From Nephromyces sp. MM_2019 (lineage: Eukaryota; Apicomplexa; Aconoidasida; Nephromycida), in contig JADHZB010001612.1 of NCBI GenBank assembly GCA_015657535.1, positions 124,786 to 162,476 of the forward strand: DNA of 37,691 nt. Direction: 5' to 3'. Positions within the stretch are counted from its first letter, which is position 1. Every line of letters begins with the position of its first letter. This document shows, piece by piece, positions 24,123 through 34,674 of this stretch. Below the pieces are notes generated by a model. It searched no databases, was not told the origin of the DNA, and saw only the letters and a list, made by a program, of their open reading frames with translations. A program made the translations under genes and the position numbers.

Positions 24123-26851
24123 ATTCAGTAAAGGAGCACAAGAGGCTGAGAATTGAGAAGGTATAAGAACAGAGCAGGAGGACATCAATGAACGAAGCAA
24201 CAACGAGGATTTACCCAGCAAATTCCTTAATTTAAGTTTAAGCTGTTGCAATGCCAAGCGAAATATCACAGGATATTCAAGGAAGAAAAATCACAATTTT
24301 GCGGTTATAGCGGCATGCAAATGCATCGTGACCCCAAAGCACAGCGTCCATTTAGGACTAGGCTCACAAACATTCCCGATAAGAAATGCTATCTTTACCC
24401 AAATGGCAGTGAAAGTGAATTAGCCTCGCTGCATTATGCATTTTTAACTATTGTAAAACTCCTTGAACTGTCTTGAAACATGCGGTTATTAGAAGCACCA
24501 CGCCTCCTGCTCTTTTCTGCGCTAATAAATGTTAGTTTGGTATATGCGCTTACTGCGAAAATATCCTCTGGTCAGTGCACTAGTTGCTAACTACCTGTTG
24601 CTCGATTTACTTTGGTATAAAGGTTAGAAATACCGTTGAAGATTTCGGCTTAATCTTTTTGAGGTGCTGAAGCTGCGCCGCACTAAGATCTCCGACCTTT
24701 TTATTTTCCGAGACTTTAAGCAAATCCAGAAAGCTAACATTAGCAGCAATCACGAGTGCCGCTTCGTCTTCAATCCTTTGCGCTTTCGTTTCTTCGCAAT
24801 ATATACTCAAAATAAAATCACCACAGAAGACAGCACCATTAGTACAATACAATCAAGAGTTAGGCTGGCTGTTTTATAATTATTAACACCCCAGAAACTA
24901 AACGTGCTGGAGAAAAAATTTTCACCCCACATCCCCGAGCATAACAGAAGCATCCCGCCTAATAATATCAAAGTCGATCATATAGAAAAATGCCAAGCTG
25001 AAAGGTGCCGGCATGATTATGTTGAATACGCACTATTAAACAATGATTTCCTCATTCAAATGAAGTGCTCAGCACTAGCGAACCACAAATTAGGGTCAAG
25101 AAATATACATCACGAAGATGAAGACATTGAAACAATATTAATGCCAGACCATTCCTTGAAACTATACGGATTACAGATTGGTTAAAAACTCGTAAGTTCA
25201 AAGAATGGGAAAGAGCGGCAACGATGCTCTATGTATTGGCTGCCACATACAAGCTCCCAATATAAGCCATAACTTAAACGCGCATCAACGCACAGCTTTA
25301 TCTTTATTCACTGTAAACCCCAAAATGCGAAGACAATACGATTTTATCGCATCAATGAGTTTGAGGTAAAATTCAAAAATATATCCACTTTTATGTAATA
25401 GCCAACCGCAATAGCATGCATTTATAGCATGGAAGACTTTACACAAGACCGCAAACTTCCAAAAAAATGAAACCAAATCCTATCAGAATGCCTTTAGCAA
25501 TCAATAATAAATCTATTTGGTTCCAGCTGGAAGCTAAGAGAAAACAAACACAAAACCTCTAAATAAAAGGAATATTATTTCCCTAATACTGAGCTACAAG
25601 ATGCAGTGTCCCAACAAACATCAGCAAGATACTACTGATTATGTTCATCTACCAAACATAGGCAAAGGAAAAATTAAGGGCATAATCATAGCTGGCGGGA
25701 AAGACTGCATGTTTTAACAGCATTTCCTAAATAAAAGCGTCCAATCATCATTATCAAATTTGTTTAGACTCCTAGATCCTCAAACATTGATAAATTACAG
25801 CGAAAAAACCGTGTGAAAAGCGCTTAAGAAGAGTAAAAGACATCCTTCAAAGCATTATGATAGGCTTTAAGTATGCTAAGTTGATGAACAAAAAATAGGC
25901 TAACAAAAGAGCTAAAGGAAAGGACATGCAAACCACATGAAAAAAATCGGCAGATTATCACCCCATTTTAATCCTAAATGAGGATTCTTGCTTGAATTTA
26001 AAGTTGAGAAATTAGCAAATTCACAATCTAATAGGGAATAAGCATGCAGACTCTGTACTGAAACTGAGGTTCGGTATAGAGATGCCCGGTTTCTTGATTG
26101 TTTTCATACCCAAAATTTGTCACCTTGAATATTGTGTGTTCACGCTCAATAGTTTTTCATGACACGAAGCATAGGCACACTACCGTTCTACATTGGTCGC
26201 TTGATATCCGTAGAGCCGCAGAAGAGGGACAAACTTTTTCTAGCAGGATCTACGAGTTTCTTTAGGTTCAAAGCTATATGTATCAGGAGCGAGGTTCTTG
26301 TAGCTACATTCATAAAAACTAAAAACATTTGTATCCTCAAGCTTTTTTAAACGAATAGCTACCAGATACATTGCAAAATGCAAGAAAATGCAGCGGAAAA
26401 ATTTTTGAATCATTTTCAAGAGCAGCAGGAGCATAAAACGTAGCCTTCCTGAGATGAAAATTTTTAAGCGCATAGATTCGAATTTATGCCTTACCAAAGC
26501 ATGGAAACTGTATGGACTAGCAAACTAATGCGTAAGTTTACAGAAAACCTGAGAAACTTTATCCAGAAATTTTCGCATGAGAGTAGACGTTGCAAACGAT
26601 AAATATTAAACCGAAAAATTATTAAACCAAAATCCTTCCAAGTGTAAAGCTAAAAATGCAGCAAACATAATAAGAACAGAAAAAATTAATATAAAAGCAA
26701 ATATTCCAGGACAGCACTATCCCCTAAAAAAAGGTGAAAGACAAAAAAAGATATTATTGAGTAGACCTCCATTGTGACTCGTGTGTTTAGTGTATTACCA
26801 AAGGGTAGGTAAAAATATTATCCTCCCTTTTAGTGGATGTATATAGCCCCT
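24123..26851. other. Unresolved region between two genes, overlapping short ORFs
   Basis: The left 1.1 kb is less AT-rich than the rest and carries three overlapping candidates. Plus 24246-24476 is 76 codons with HRDPKAQRPFRTRLTNIPDK and no family motif. Plus 24904-25185 is 93 codons, Asn/His-rich, preceded by CACCCCAG and ending beside a possible donor. Minus 24607-24852 is 81 codons with DEAALVIAANVSFLDLLKV and a Lys-rich end. On the minus strand just upstream, a different frame encodes two hydrophobic segments, TLILLGGMLLLCSG and LDCIVLMVLSSVVILF, and stops at TGA near 24814. These cannot all be real and I cannot choose. From about 25200 to 26851 I see only AT-rich DNA with no supportable gene. 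Confidence 0.3.
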
Positions 26852-28828
26852 TCATTGCTTATTAGGCTCATGGGTAACCTTGTGGAGAATACACACACAG
26901 GAAGACAGAACTGTGAAGAGGCAAGCAAAAACTCCAATCATTGACATTCTAAACATCACAGTAGTTATTGGCTTACTACAACAATATACTGCGGAGAGAT
27001 ACAAGCTTTCAGCGCTTCGTGCAATAGGATATTCGGTAATTTCACAAAAAAGAGAAAAGATGTTTATAGAGTATCCAAGCGTTACAGCTTGAGTAAGCCC
27101 CATGAGGAATGAAAGAAAATCACCAAAGATAGCTATTAGAAAGAAGAAGCGGTAATTTCTCAGTACAGCATATAACAAGATTATAATGAATGGAATGTAT
27201 ATAATGGAACCAATAAGGGCGGTAATACCATAAACAGAAAATGCTAGTGGAAACTGCCTCTTAATGGATTCAAAGGCCAAAAGGGCATTGGTATTGACGA
27301 TAGCAGCCTGAAGATGCCTAGGGATATTAAAAGGACTAAACTTATTAAACTGAGCACCAACAACATGAGCCTGTGTGATTGCAGTACTTTCAGACGGAAA
27401 AAAAAAACCTTCAAGCTTATTGACACGATCATAATATAAAAGCATGTATATCGTCATGTAAATTTGTGATATATAAATAACAAGACGAAGTATGGAAAAG
27501 CAAACATTCACTTGATATGCAAGTGGCTTGAACTGTAAGGAGCGTATCAAAATTAGTAATCCCACAATACCTACGAAAACCAAAACTATGTAGCGCATAG
27601 TAGTTATTGATGTACTATTACAGATCCGGTTAGCAGCACCCGTCAACCTCTCTGTTTCATGACTGTCAAGCACATAATTATCAATTTTACAGAAAACGAC
27701 TTCATGGATCACCATGGAATATAGCAAAACTAGAGACAACGGTAGTAAAAAGAATATATCGCTAGTGAAGTAGTTGAACATAAGACTTTCAAAAAATCTA
27801 ATTGCAAACTGAAATTTGCTAGCATTGCTCTTTTTGTTAGGAGATCCAGGAATAGTTAGTTCCACAGACTTTGCTTCAATGAACTCAGTTTCATCAACAC
27901 TACCAGTGTAAAAGGCGTGCAAATCCTTAATGGAGCCAATCCTATTCGTATTCGAGGAAGAAGACACATTAGGAACCGCATTAGTGCCCGCTAAATCGTC
28001 TGAAGTCATGTCCTTACGGCTGATATCGACAACTTGGGCAAATGAATTATGGGAACTTGTTGGCCGAAATTCGTGTGATAAGCGGTGTTTGCAAGTGCTC
28101 ATACTAGAATAGGCAACACTCGGTTCACTCTTTACTTTCTTGTGAAACGATATAGCCTCCACAGTATTGGATGGTAACCTTGATCTGGGAGATTCAGCCC
28201 CTGAGTGTCCAAAAGTATCTGTAGGCTCATTCAATGAATTTAGAAATACGGGAATCTGGGAAATAAATACTTCCGGAAAAACTGGAGATGACTCAGAGGC
28301 TTCTGTCTTAGCACCTAGTGACTTCTTTCTATGGTTCTCACTATGCAATGAATTCAACGATATCTCATCCTCGGCCCTGCCATCCAGAATGAGCATTTCT
28401 TGCTTGCTTTGTGCTATCATCACCTTAATTTTCACAGGATTATAAATATCTCTCATTAGCCTTGCAACCCCAGCGATACACAAAACTACAGGAACAATCA
28501 AATAAATAAGGCAAGTAATATAGTACATTTCCTTGAAAATTTCAAGCTTTTTCACACTCCCTGAGCTTGGGTCAGAAATACTTTCGAGAATAAGGGGCTC
28601 AGGGTAAGCGAGGAAAATTGGCCCGGTCGGGCCGCCTGGTTCAGCCAAACATCGCTCCGATATAAATGCTATAAGTACATACGATGTAATCAGAATTCCG
28701 CACAGTAAGGAGAGAATCAGGGCAGATATGACCAGAGAGCTTTTGGCATACCTTAGTACCCACTCTAGATAAGCTATAGCCAGCAATTGGCTCGATGGAG
28801 CCTTCTTAACATGGCTAGTACGTGCCAT
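26852..28828 (-). CDS. Polytopic membrane protein, 658 residues, family unknown
   Basis: A single uninterrupted frame on the minus strand, with ATG at 28828 in the context AAGCAATGG and TGA at 26852. Eight hydrophobic segments are visible at about residues 31-56, 103-124, 357-380, 412-430, 442-465, 528-554, 561-587 and 623-648. There is no cleavable signal peptide: the N-terminus is basic and amphipathic and leads straight into the first segment. Between segments 2 and 3 is a loop of about 230 residues, rich in Ser, Glu and Asn with basic patches, likely cytosolic and disordered. Between segments 5 and 6 is a loop of about 60 residues containing FNKFSPFNIPRHLQ. Segments 2-3 and 5-6 therefore bracket the soluble parts. 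I see no transporter, channel or enzyme motif and assign no function. It is intronless while its recognisable neighbours are split, and it converges with the large plus-strand gene. Confidence 0.85.
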   Translation of the reverse strand: MARTSHVKKAPSSQLLAIAYLEWVLRYAKSSLVISALILSLLCGILITSYVLIAFISERCLAEPGGPTGPIFLAYPEPLILESISDPSSGSVKKLEIFKEMYYITCLIYLIVPVVLCIAGVARLMRDIYNPVKIKVMIAQSKQEMLILDGRAEDEISLNSLHSENHRKKSLGAKTEASESSPVFPEVFISQIPVFLNSLNEPTDTFGHSGAESPRSRLPSNTVEAISFHKKVKSEPSVAYSSMSTCKHRLSHEFRPTSSHNSFAQVVDISRKDMTSDDLAGTNAVPNVSSSSNTNRIGSIKDLHAFYTGSVDETEFIEAKSVELTIPGSPNKKSNASKFQFAIRFFESLMFNYFTSDIFFLLPLSLVLLYSMVIHEVVFCKIDNYVLDSHETERLTGAANRICNSTSITTMRYIVLVFVGIVGLLILIRSLQFKPLAYQVNVCFSILRLVIYISQIYMTIYMLLYYDRVNKLEGFFFPSESTAITQAHVVGAQFNKFSPFNIPRHLQAAIVNTNALLAFESIKRQFPLAFSVYGITALIGSIIYIPFIIILLYAVLRNYRFFFLIAIFGDFLSFLMGLTQAVTLGYSINIFSLFCEITEYPIARSAESLYLSAVYCCSKPITTVMFRMSMIGVFACLFTVLSSCVCILHKVTHEPNKQ

Positions 28829-31262
28829 TGCTTCGCGAGATTAGTCGCGAGCCGTAAAGGCAAGAATATTTGACCTCACAAAAAACGCTGCAAGCGGTTT
28901 AAGAGGGAGCCTTATAGATCATTAGCTCGTTGAAACTCAAGAAACAAAGTGAGCACATCTCGGAAAATAGACAACATAAAGGACATATAACAGACCACGA
29001 TTTGTGGCCCTATAGATGCAGGCAGCTTCTCAAATAAAGGGGGGAAAACTTCTTCGTAACTCATACTTTAAAAATCAGCCCTGAAGAGTACAAAAAATTA
29101 CGAGTCAATACGTTTCACAAAATTGCCATGAGGCAACAAAAATAGCTGAAAATACCAGAGGGACTTGTAACGTACACTCGAACCAAGAAAGAGTTGTGGG
29201 CGTCATTCAAAAGGCAACCGAGCAAATAGAAAGCCTACAGCTTTAATTATTTTGTAGATGCCCACGGACAAACATAGGACCGTTCTCTAGAAATGTGTCT
29301 CAGAATGGTTGCATCGTATATCTTCTATAAGGGATCAGTGCTCTTTACTCCAATAGGTAATGGAAATGAGTCTGCGTGCAGCATGGCATTGTAACAACAA
29401 AAAAAAACATTGCTCAACCGTTGTTTTAGAGCCCTAAAAACATCCCAGTAAAGTAATTTATAAATGTGTGCAATTCTTTTTAAGGGTGCGCCGAAAGTCA
29501 CGCCACACCCTTCCTCGTTTATCCGCGCTTATATGCCGCTGAGAGCTTACAAAGGTGGCTTCATTGAAAGACTTTGGCAGATTTGAGACTCAAGAGAGAG
29601 AACCATAATGAGGAGGGTATCAGGCGACCTCTAAGATTAAAAAGTACCAACGTATCCTGTAGCTGGTGAGAGGGTTCACTACGAGCTTCACTACTGTTTA
29701 AAGCAACCCAACGGACTATACCTTGCGGCGCAGTACCAGTTTCCTGGGAACCTGCGAGGTTCATGTTTTTGGGACTGGATTAATCCGCATGACGGCATGA
29801 TGATGAGTGTTTTTCAGGTGGCGCACGCATCACATGCATCATACCTTTAATAAGGGACGGCGAGCAAGGGCTAGGTTCTGCCGATCAATTGCAAAACGCT
29901 AGGTGCCCCTTGGACCAGATGAATCCCAACCGCGGCAAAACCCGCAATATCTTTCCAACACTGCCCAAATTTGCATATATTTGATTAGTAGCATTAGCTG
30001 AAACGCGATGCCTGCGCGGCTGCCAAGTTAGCTGATGGGGATACTAGAGAGATTCATTCTTTTTGGTAAAAATATAGTAAATCAAAAATTAGCAATGCTC
30101 TGAAAAAAATGTGGTATGATCATTGCACGTATAATAATAACCTAGAAATTGAAATTATGCTGGTTTTCCTACATTTACCTCGTTTCACTGACATAAAAGT
30201 ACAGAGAGTAAGTTGTACAGGATTACTGCGGTCAACGCGCTATTCTTTACAAAGTTCGACCAATATTTTAGTAGCAACGACTTAAATGCGGAACTAGCAG
30301 TCGCTCTCGACATTTAGCTATTTTGTTTAAGTCGCATGTGTTGCAGCCTGCCTTTGAGTCATATTAATGCATAGTTGTGTGTCTTCCCTAGGAAACACGC
30401 GGCTTTTATAAAGATAAGCTGTATAGCCTAGTCACCTACAAAAGATCTATAAGAATAAGTCCTTTCTGGTAGCAATTAACGAGACAACAGTCCAGATTTT
30501 GTTTAGGAGTATTTGCTCCTTCTTTATGGCATCAAACGGCATGAGTGAACGAGCGAACGCAATGAAAGCATTTTCGCCAGGTTAACCTCATCTTTTCAGT
30601 GTAAAGCTCGTTGTCGAGGGGAAATACTCTAGATGATTTTGGTAATACTCTCGGCTTTCGATATATTGAAAAACCTCCTCAGGCAGAAATTATTAGAGCG
30701 AATCAAAAGCTACAACCAAATTTATAGGTTCACAAATGTACAGCCTGAATATGACTAACTTACTTTTTAGTCCCCGGGCAAGGACCTATTCAATGAAATG
30801 CGAGCGTTTTCGTATGCCTACCCTTTTTGCAGCAACTATTCTCCGCGAAGGCAGAAACTTGCGTGCAGTTAGTTCAATATACTGACTGGCAAATATGCAT
30901 ATAGCGGTTGATGACCAAAATAGAAAAGGTACAACATAAACAAAAAAGTTTCGGAACATGAAAAAATAAAATTGGTGCACGCTGCTCACGGCTAAACGAT
31001 GTAGGACGGTAAACTAGCATTTGAAAAAGAACTTTCCTTGAGGGATTTCGCTGCTGTATATGAACTGCAAAATTCTCTTTCAAATATGAAGTGAAAGACT
31101 GCCAGGAAAACGGAGAGGAATGGTAGCTTTTGCCTTAATGGAGAGAGTTCGTGCCTTCCTAGTGAGAGTAACAAGAAAAGTTCACTAGCTAGCTAGGCAT
31201 TACAGCTATATATGATGATTTGACGTAGTAGACCACACACAGCGTGTCTTGCAATGTATGAT

Positions 31263-31342
31263 GGTGCAGCAGAAAACATAGAAACTACATTACAATATGA
31301 TTCGGTGCAGCAGAGAACACACAAACTATATTATAAAGCACA
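31263..31342. repeat. 41-bp tandem duplication
   Basis: GGTGCAGCAGA occurs at 31263 and again at 31304. The copies share GTGCAGCAGA, a following AACA and AAACTA-AT-TTA, with scattered substitutions. Two diverged copies, non-coding context. Confidence 0.7.
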
Positions 31343-33215
31343 CACGGAAAAATGCGTGTCGTTTCTCGTATGCCTGACTATTTTTTTTTATAATATAGGA
31401 TCCCAGCGCTGTATCCTCGGTCGATCGAGAATATGATGCGAATTACATAGCCTCTCGCTTTTAAGACGAATAACATGCAGATCCGCCCCGGCTCTATGCA
31501 TGCGAAGGCCATACGCATTCAAGGAAAAACAGTTTTGCATACAAGATTCTCATCAAGCATCGTTTTAATAGGTATTAATAGCGAATTACCAAACCAAGGT
31601 TTTCCACGTGTCTACCGCAGTGAAATTAATGCGCATACATGAAGAATAAGGCCAGATGATTTTAGGCTCTTCTTTGCCCGTAGTCTGGTATCCTTTTTTT
31701 TTATGTTTTTCTGCGAGTGAAGCTATATATGTCGCCATCTTGAAAAATATCAAACACTGGAATAATTAAACTTCGGTGGTCACAGCTACGAAATAAGTTA
31801 CAGCTGCTGTGATGAAATGTGCAGCTCCAAAAAAGTAAATGAGAGGTCTCTAGGCGTAAGAGACACAACACACTTATTACGGCCCAGGGAATTTCTTGCT
31901 ATCGCTGGAACTTGGAAGATATACGAAAATCTAGGGTCAAAATCGAGCCTCAAGCATATAAGGGGAGCTTAGTTAAGCTTTAGAGCTTATAAATCTCTCT
32001 TTTTTGCGTGTTTATTATAGCATCACAACTGCCAGTTTGACCTATTTACCTAGACATCCCCATTTTCTTAAATAACAAGGGAAAATCAAGGATTTTGGAA
32101 AATATTCTAACGTGTGGTTCCTGCTCCCGCGTTTTTTTACATTTGAGAAATTCATTTATTCTAAATGTATTAGTTTCAAGTGGATTTTTCTATTTTTCAA
32201 GTTTCTCCGATCCTGTTGCCCTTTGCATGGCAAACGTACTTCACATCGAGAACTTACACACTATAAATATATCTGGCCCAGTCAGATGCCCTAAATTGTT
32301 AGGAGTCAGTCATAATAAGCAATCAGTACATGAAATATAATGTATGCATGACCCTGTAAAAACCTCTGAAAGCTAGTTTCACCCTGAAGAGAGCTACAAG
32401 TATGGTAGTAGGATTTCACGTAAAGCTGCTAATAAGGCGATTAATACAGGCTAATCAGCGAAATAACTTAATATCGCATAGTATTAATTCTGGAAGAAGC
32501 TCACCCAGCAAAAAAGCTTCGAATTCATAATAAAATTTATTAAGACTTCGCAAAGTGTTTGCATTGCTAGAAAAAGCTCAGCAAATAGTATTTAACTAGA
32601 AATTAAGATATTCAAGCAAATATACTACTACAGCATTGAGAAAAGGCACAAAAGATAAATAGTGGTATTTCACAATATATAATATATAATCGACAATAAA
32701 ACTATTAGACTAGGTCCAAAATTATACCTTAAAAGTGAGGTAGTTTAACAAGTAATGCTATGACTTTTCAAAGCGCTTTTCAGAGCTATAATTTGCCTGG
32801 AATTTATAAGCATGATATGTCGAAGTTGTATTCAGGATGTATAAATTTCCTGGACTTAATTTACGTTCAAAAAAGTACTTTTCTATGCATAAAGAGCTAA
32901 GAAAACAGTCAGTGAGCGAATAGTAGTGGATATTGGTTATTCTTTCATAGTAACAACAAAACAAGCAAAGCCTGAATTTCAAATTAAAAAAAAACAAATG
33001 AAATAAAAATTGAGAAATATCTAGAATTCTTTAAATTTGTTGGATTTCATTGTGTTTAGGCTGCTTTGGATTGAAGAAGAAGCAGAGAATTTTCGGGGTA
33101 AATTCAGTATTTTTCTCTATTTTTAGCCGCAGGTGAGTTGAATTTTTGGTGCTTTTGTGTGACACAAACCGAGGCGATGAAATAGCATAGCAGTCATATT
33201 TTAGAATCACATGGT

Positions 33216-33323
33216 CAGGCTGACTTAAAGATAGAAAAATGAGCTGCTTAATGCAGTAGGAGTGATGTCCAGGCTACCTTAAAGATAGAAATATGAGAAG
33301 CTTAATGCAGTAAGCGTAAAATG
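33216..33323. repeat. 54-bp tandem duplication
   Basis: CAGGCT starts at 33216 and at 33270. Both copies share CTTAAAGATAGAAA, ATGAG and GCTTAATGCAGTA in the same order. Two diverged copies in non-coding AT-rich DNA. Confidence 0.8.
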
Positions 33324-34674
33324 CTGTTACTTCGCTATTTAAGAGTTATCTAGAGTGAAGATCAACACAGCCTCTTCCTATATTGAAAGAATAAGTCAAC
33401 TGCGAAAGAAATCATTTCAGGTATACAAAAAGAGCTGAAATGAATACGAAATATTTCAGAGCTTCCAAGCAAAATAAAATCAGTAAAAAGCCTTAAAACA
33501 GAAAAAAAGACAAATGAAAAGCTAGCAATACTATTACTCAATATATAACAGAAATGATACTCAGTTATCGCTAAAGAGAATAATTTTTACAGGAAAAACA
33601 GCCTTTAGGGTTGAATAATAAGTAATGATTGACTTCTACGAGGGTAAAACTGCTACTTATAGTAGCATGGCGTAAAAAAAGCAACCGGGTACGAAAGCAA
33701 ATGAAAATTGGGATATATAAACACATTTTCCTACAATCCGCTCTTGGTTGGGTATTTTTTTAAACAGCGAAGATAAGAGCTCTCCTCAGATTTCTGCTTC
33801 AGGGCTTTACAACGCTGCTCCAAATCGTCAAGGAAATCCGAGAAAACATCAAACCTAACGGAAAAAGAGCGGGTGTAGCTATCAAACAAAGCACACATAT
33901 CCTAGCGACAGGTTTAATAAGTTTAGACTAGTTGAAAAGAACACAGGAAATGAACCAAAAAAGCCAAAGTACTGCAGATTAAAGCCTACCAGAGCAATCA
34001 TCAAGGGCATAGAATATGCTGTGTTAGCTCATAGACGGAGAGTATTAACCCGAATGAAGCAGTTCTAGAAAACTAGATAGCATAAATTTAATGCAAAGTC
34101 GTAGAGAAACACACGTTGCTCCAACCAAGAATTAAAGCATCTACCAAATAAGCAAGCTTTACGGTATGAGGGGTAGGAATGCAGAGGCTTGGTTAAGGCA
34201 AAAAAAAATTGAAGTCCAGAGAGTTGACGGAGTTAAAAAGGCCTATTAAAGAAAAAGGAACTTTAAGTTAATTTTGACAGTTTTAAAAGATATAAGAAGC
34301 AGGAAATTCTATACAGTTTGATACATAAAATTCAACTTCTAATCGATTTAGTTCACGAATATAACAGTGCAATCTATGCTCATGGTATAGAAAAAAATTT
34401 CACACGAAATCATTCGATAAGCTATCCAAAAACTTCTTCTATACGAAGAAAGGCTATCATTTATCCTAACACACACACAAACATGCATATATATAGAAAT
34501 GATCTCGATACGCATCTAAAATCAGCAAAAAAGCAGGAATCAGCAGTAATATCAAAACATTCCCGTCTTGTGTGCTAAAAGATTACTAAAAAGGCTCTTC
34601 ACGATGTACCATAGGACGTTCAAATTTCAAAATCAAAAGGATTTGAGGAATAAAACCAAAAAGACTTTAAGCTG

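Larger units (their letters stand above)
28829..34674. other. 5.8-kb stretch, sparse, no complete gene supported
   Basis: I see no full gene. A GC-richer patch at about 29510-30020 holds a minus ORF of 67 codons (29561-29764) and unlinked open stretches. Near 30526 a plus ATG opens MASNGMSERANAMKAFSP and runs into a possible donor GTTAAC. At 30776, behind CTTACTTTTTAG, a 30-odd codon open stretch begins SPGKDLFNEMRAFSYAYPF and reaches a possible donor GTTAGT; the two do not share a phase. An open frame at 31766-31972 (51 codons from an ATG at 31817) and a plus ORF at 32095-32340 have no recognisable motif. Two small tandem repeats are listed separately. The rest is AT-rich. Confidence 0.3.

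Noticed and set aside
29101..29245. Open plus-strand stretch ending RVVGVIQKATEQIESLQL
   Set aside because: About 50 codons without a start codon or convincing acceptor; expected by chance.
31766..31972. Open frame with RPREFLAIAGTWKIYENLG
   Set aside because: Reads plausibly, but is only 51 codons from an ATG, has no partner exons and no family match; open stretches of this size arise by chance.
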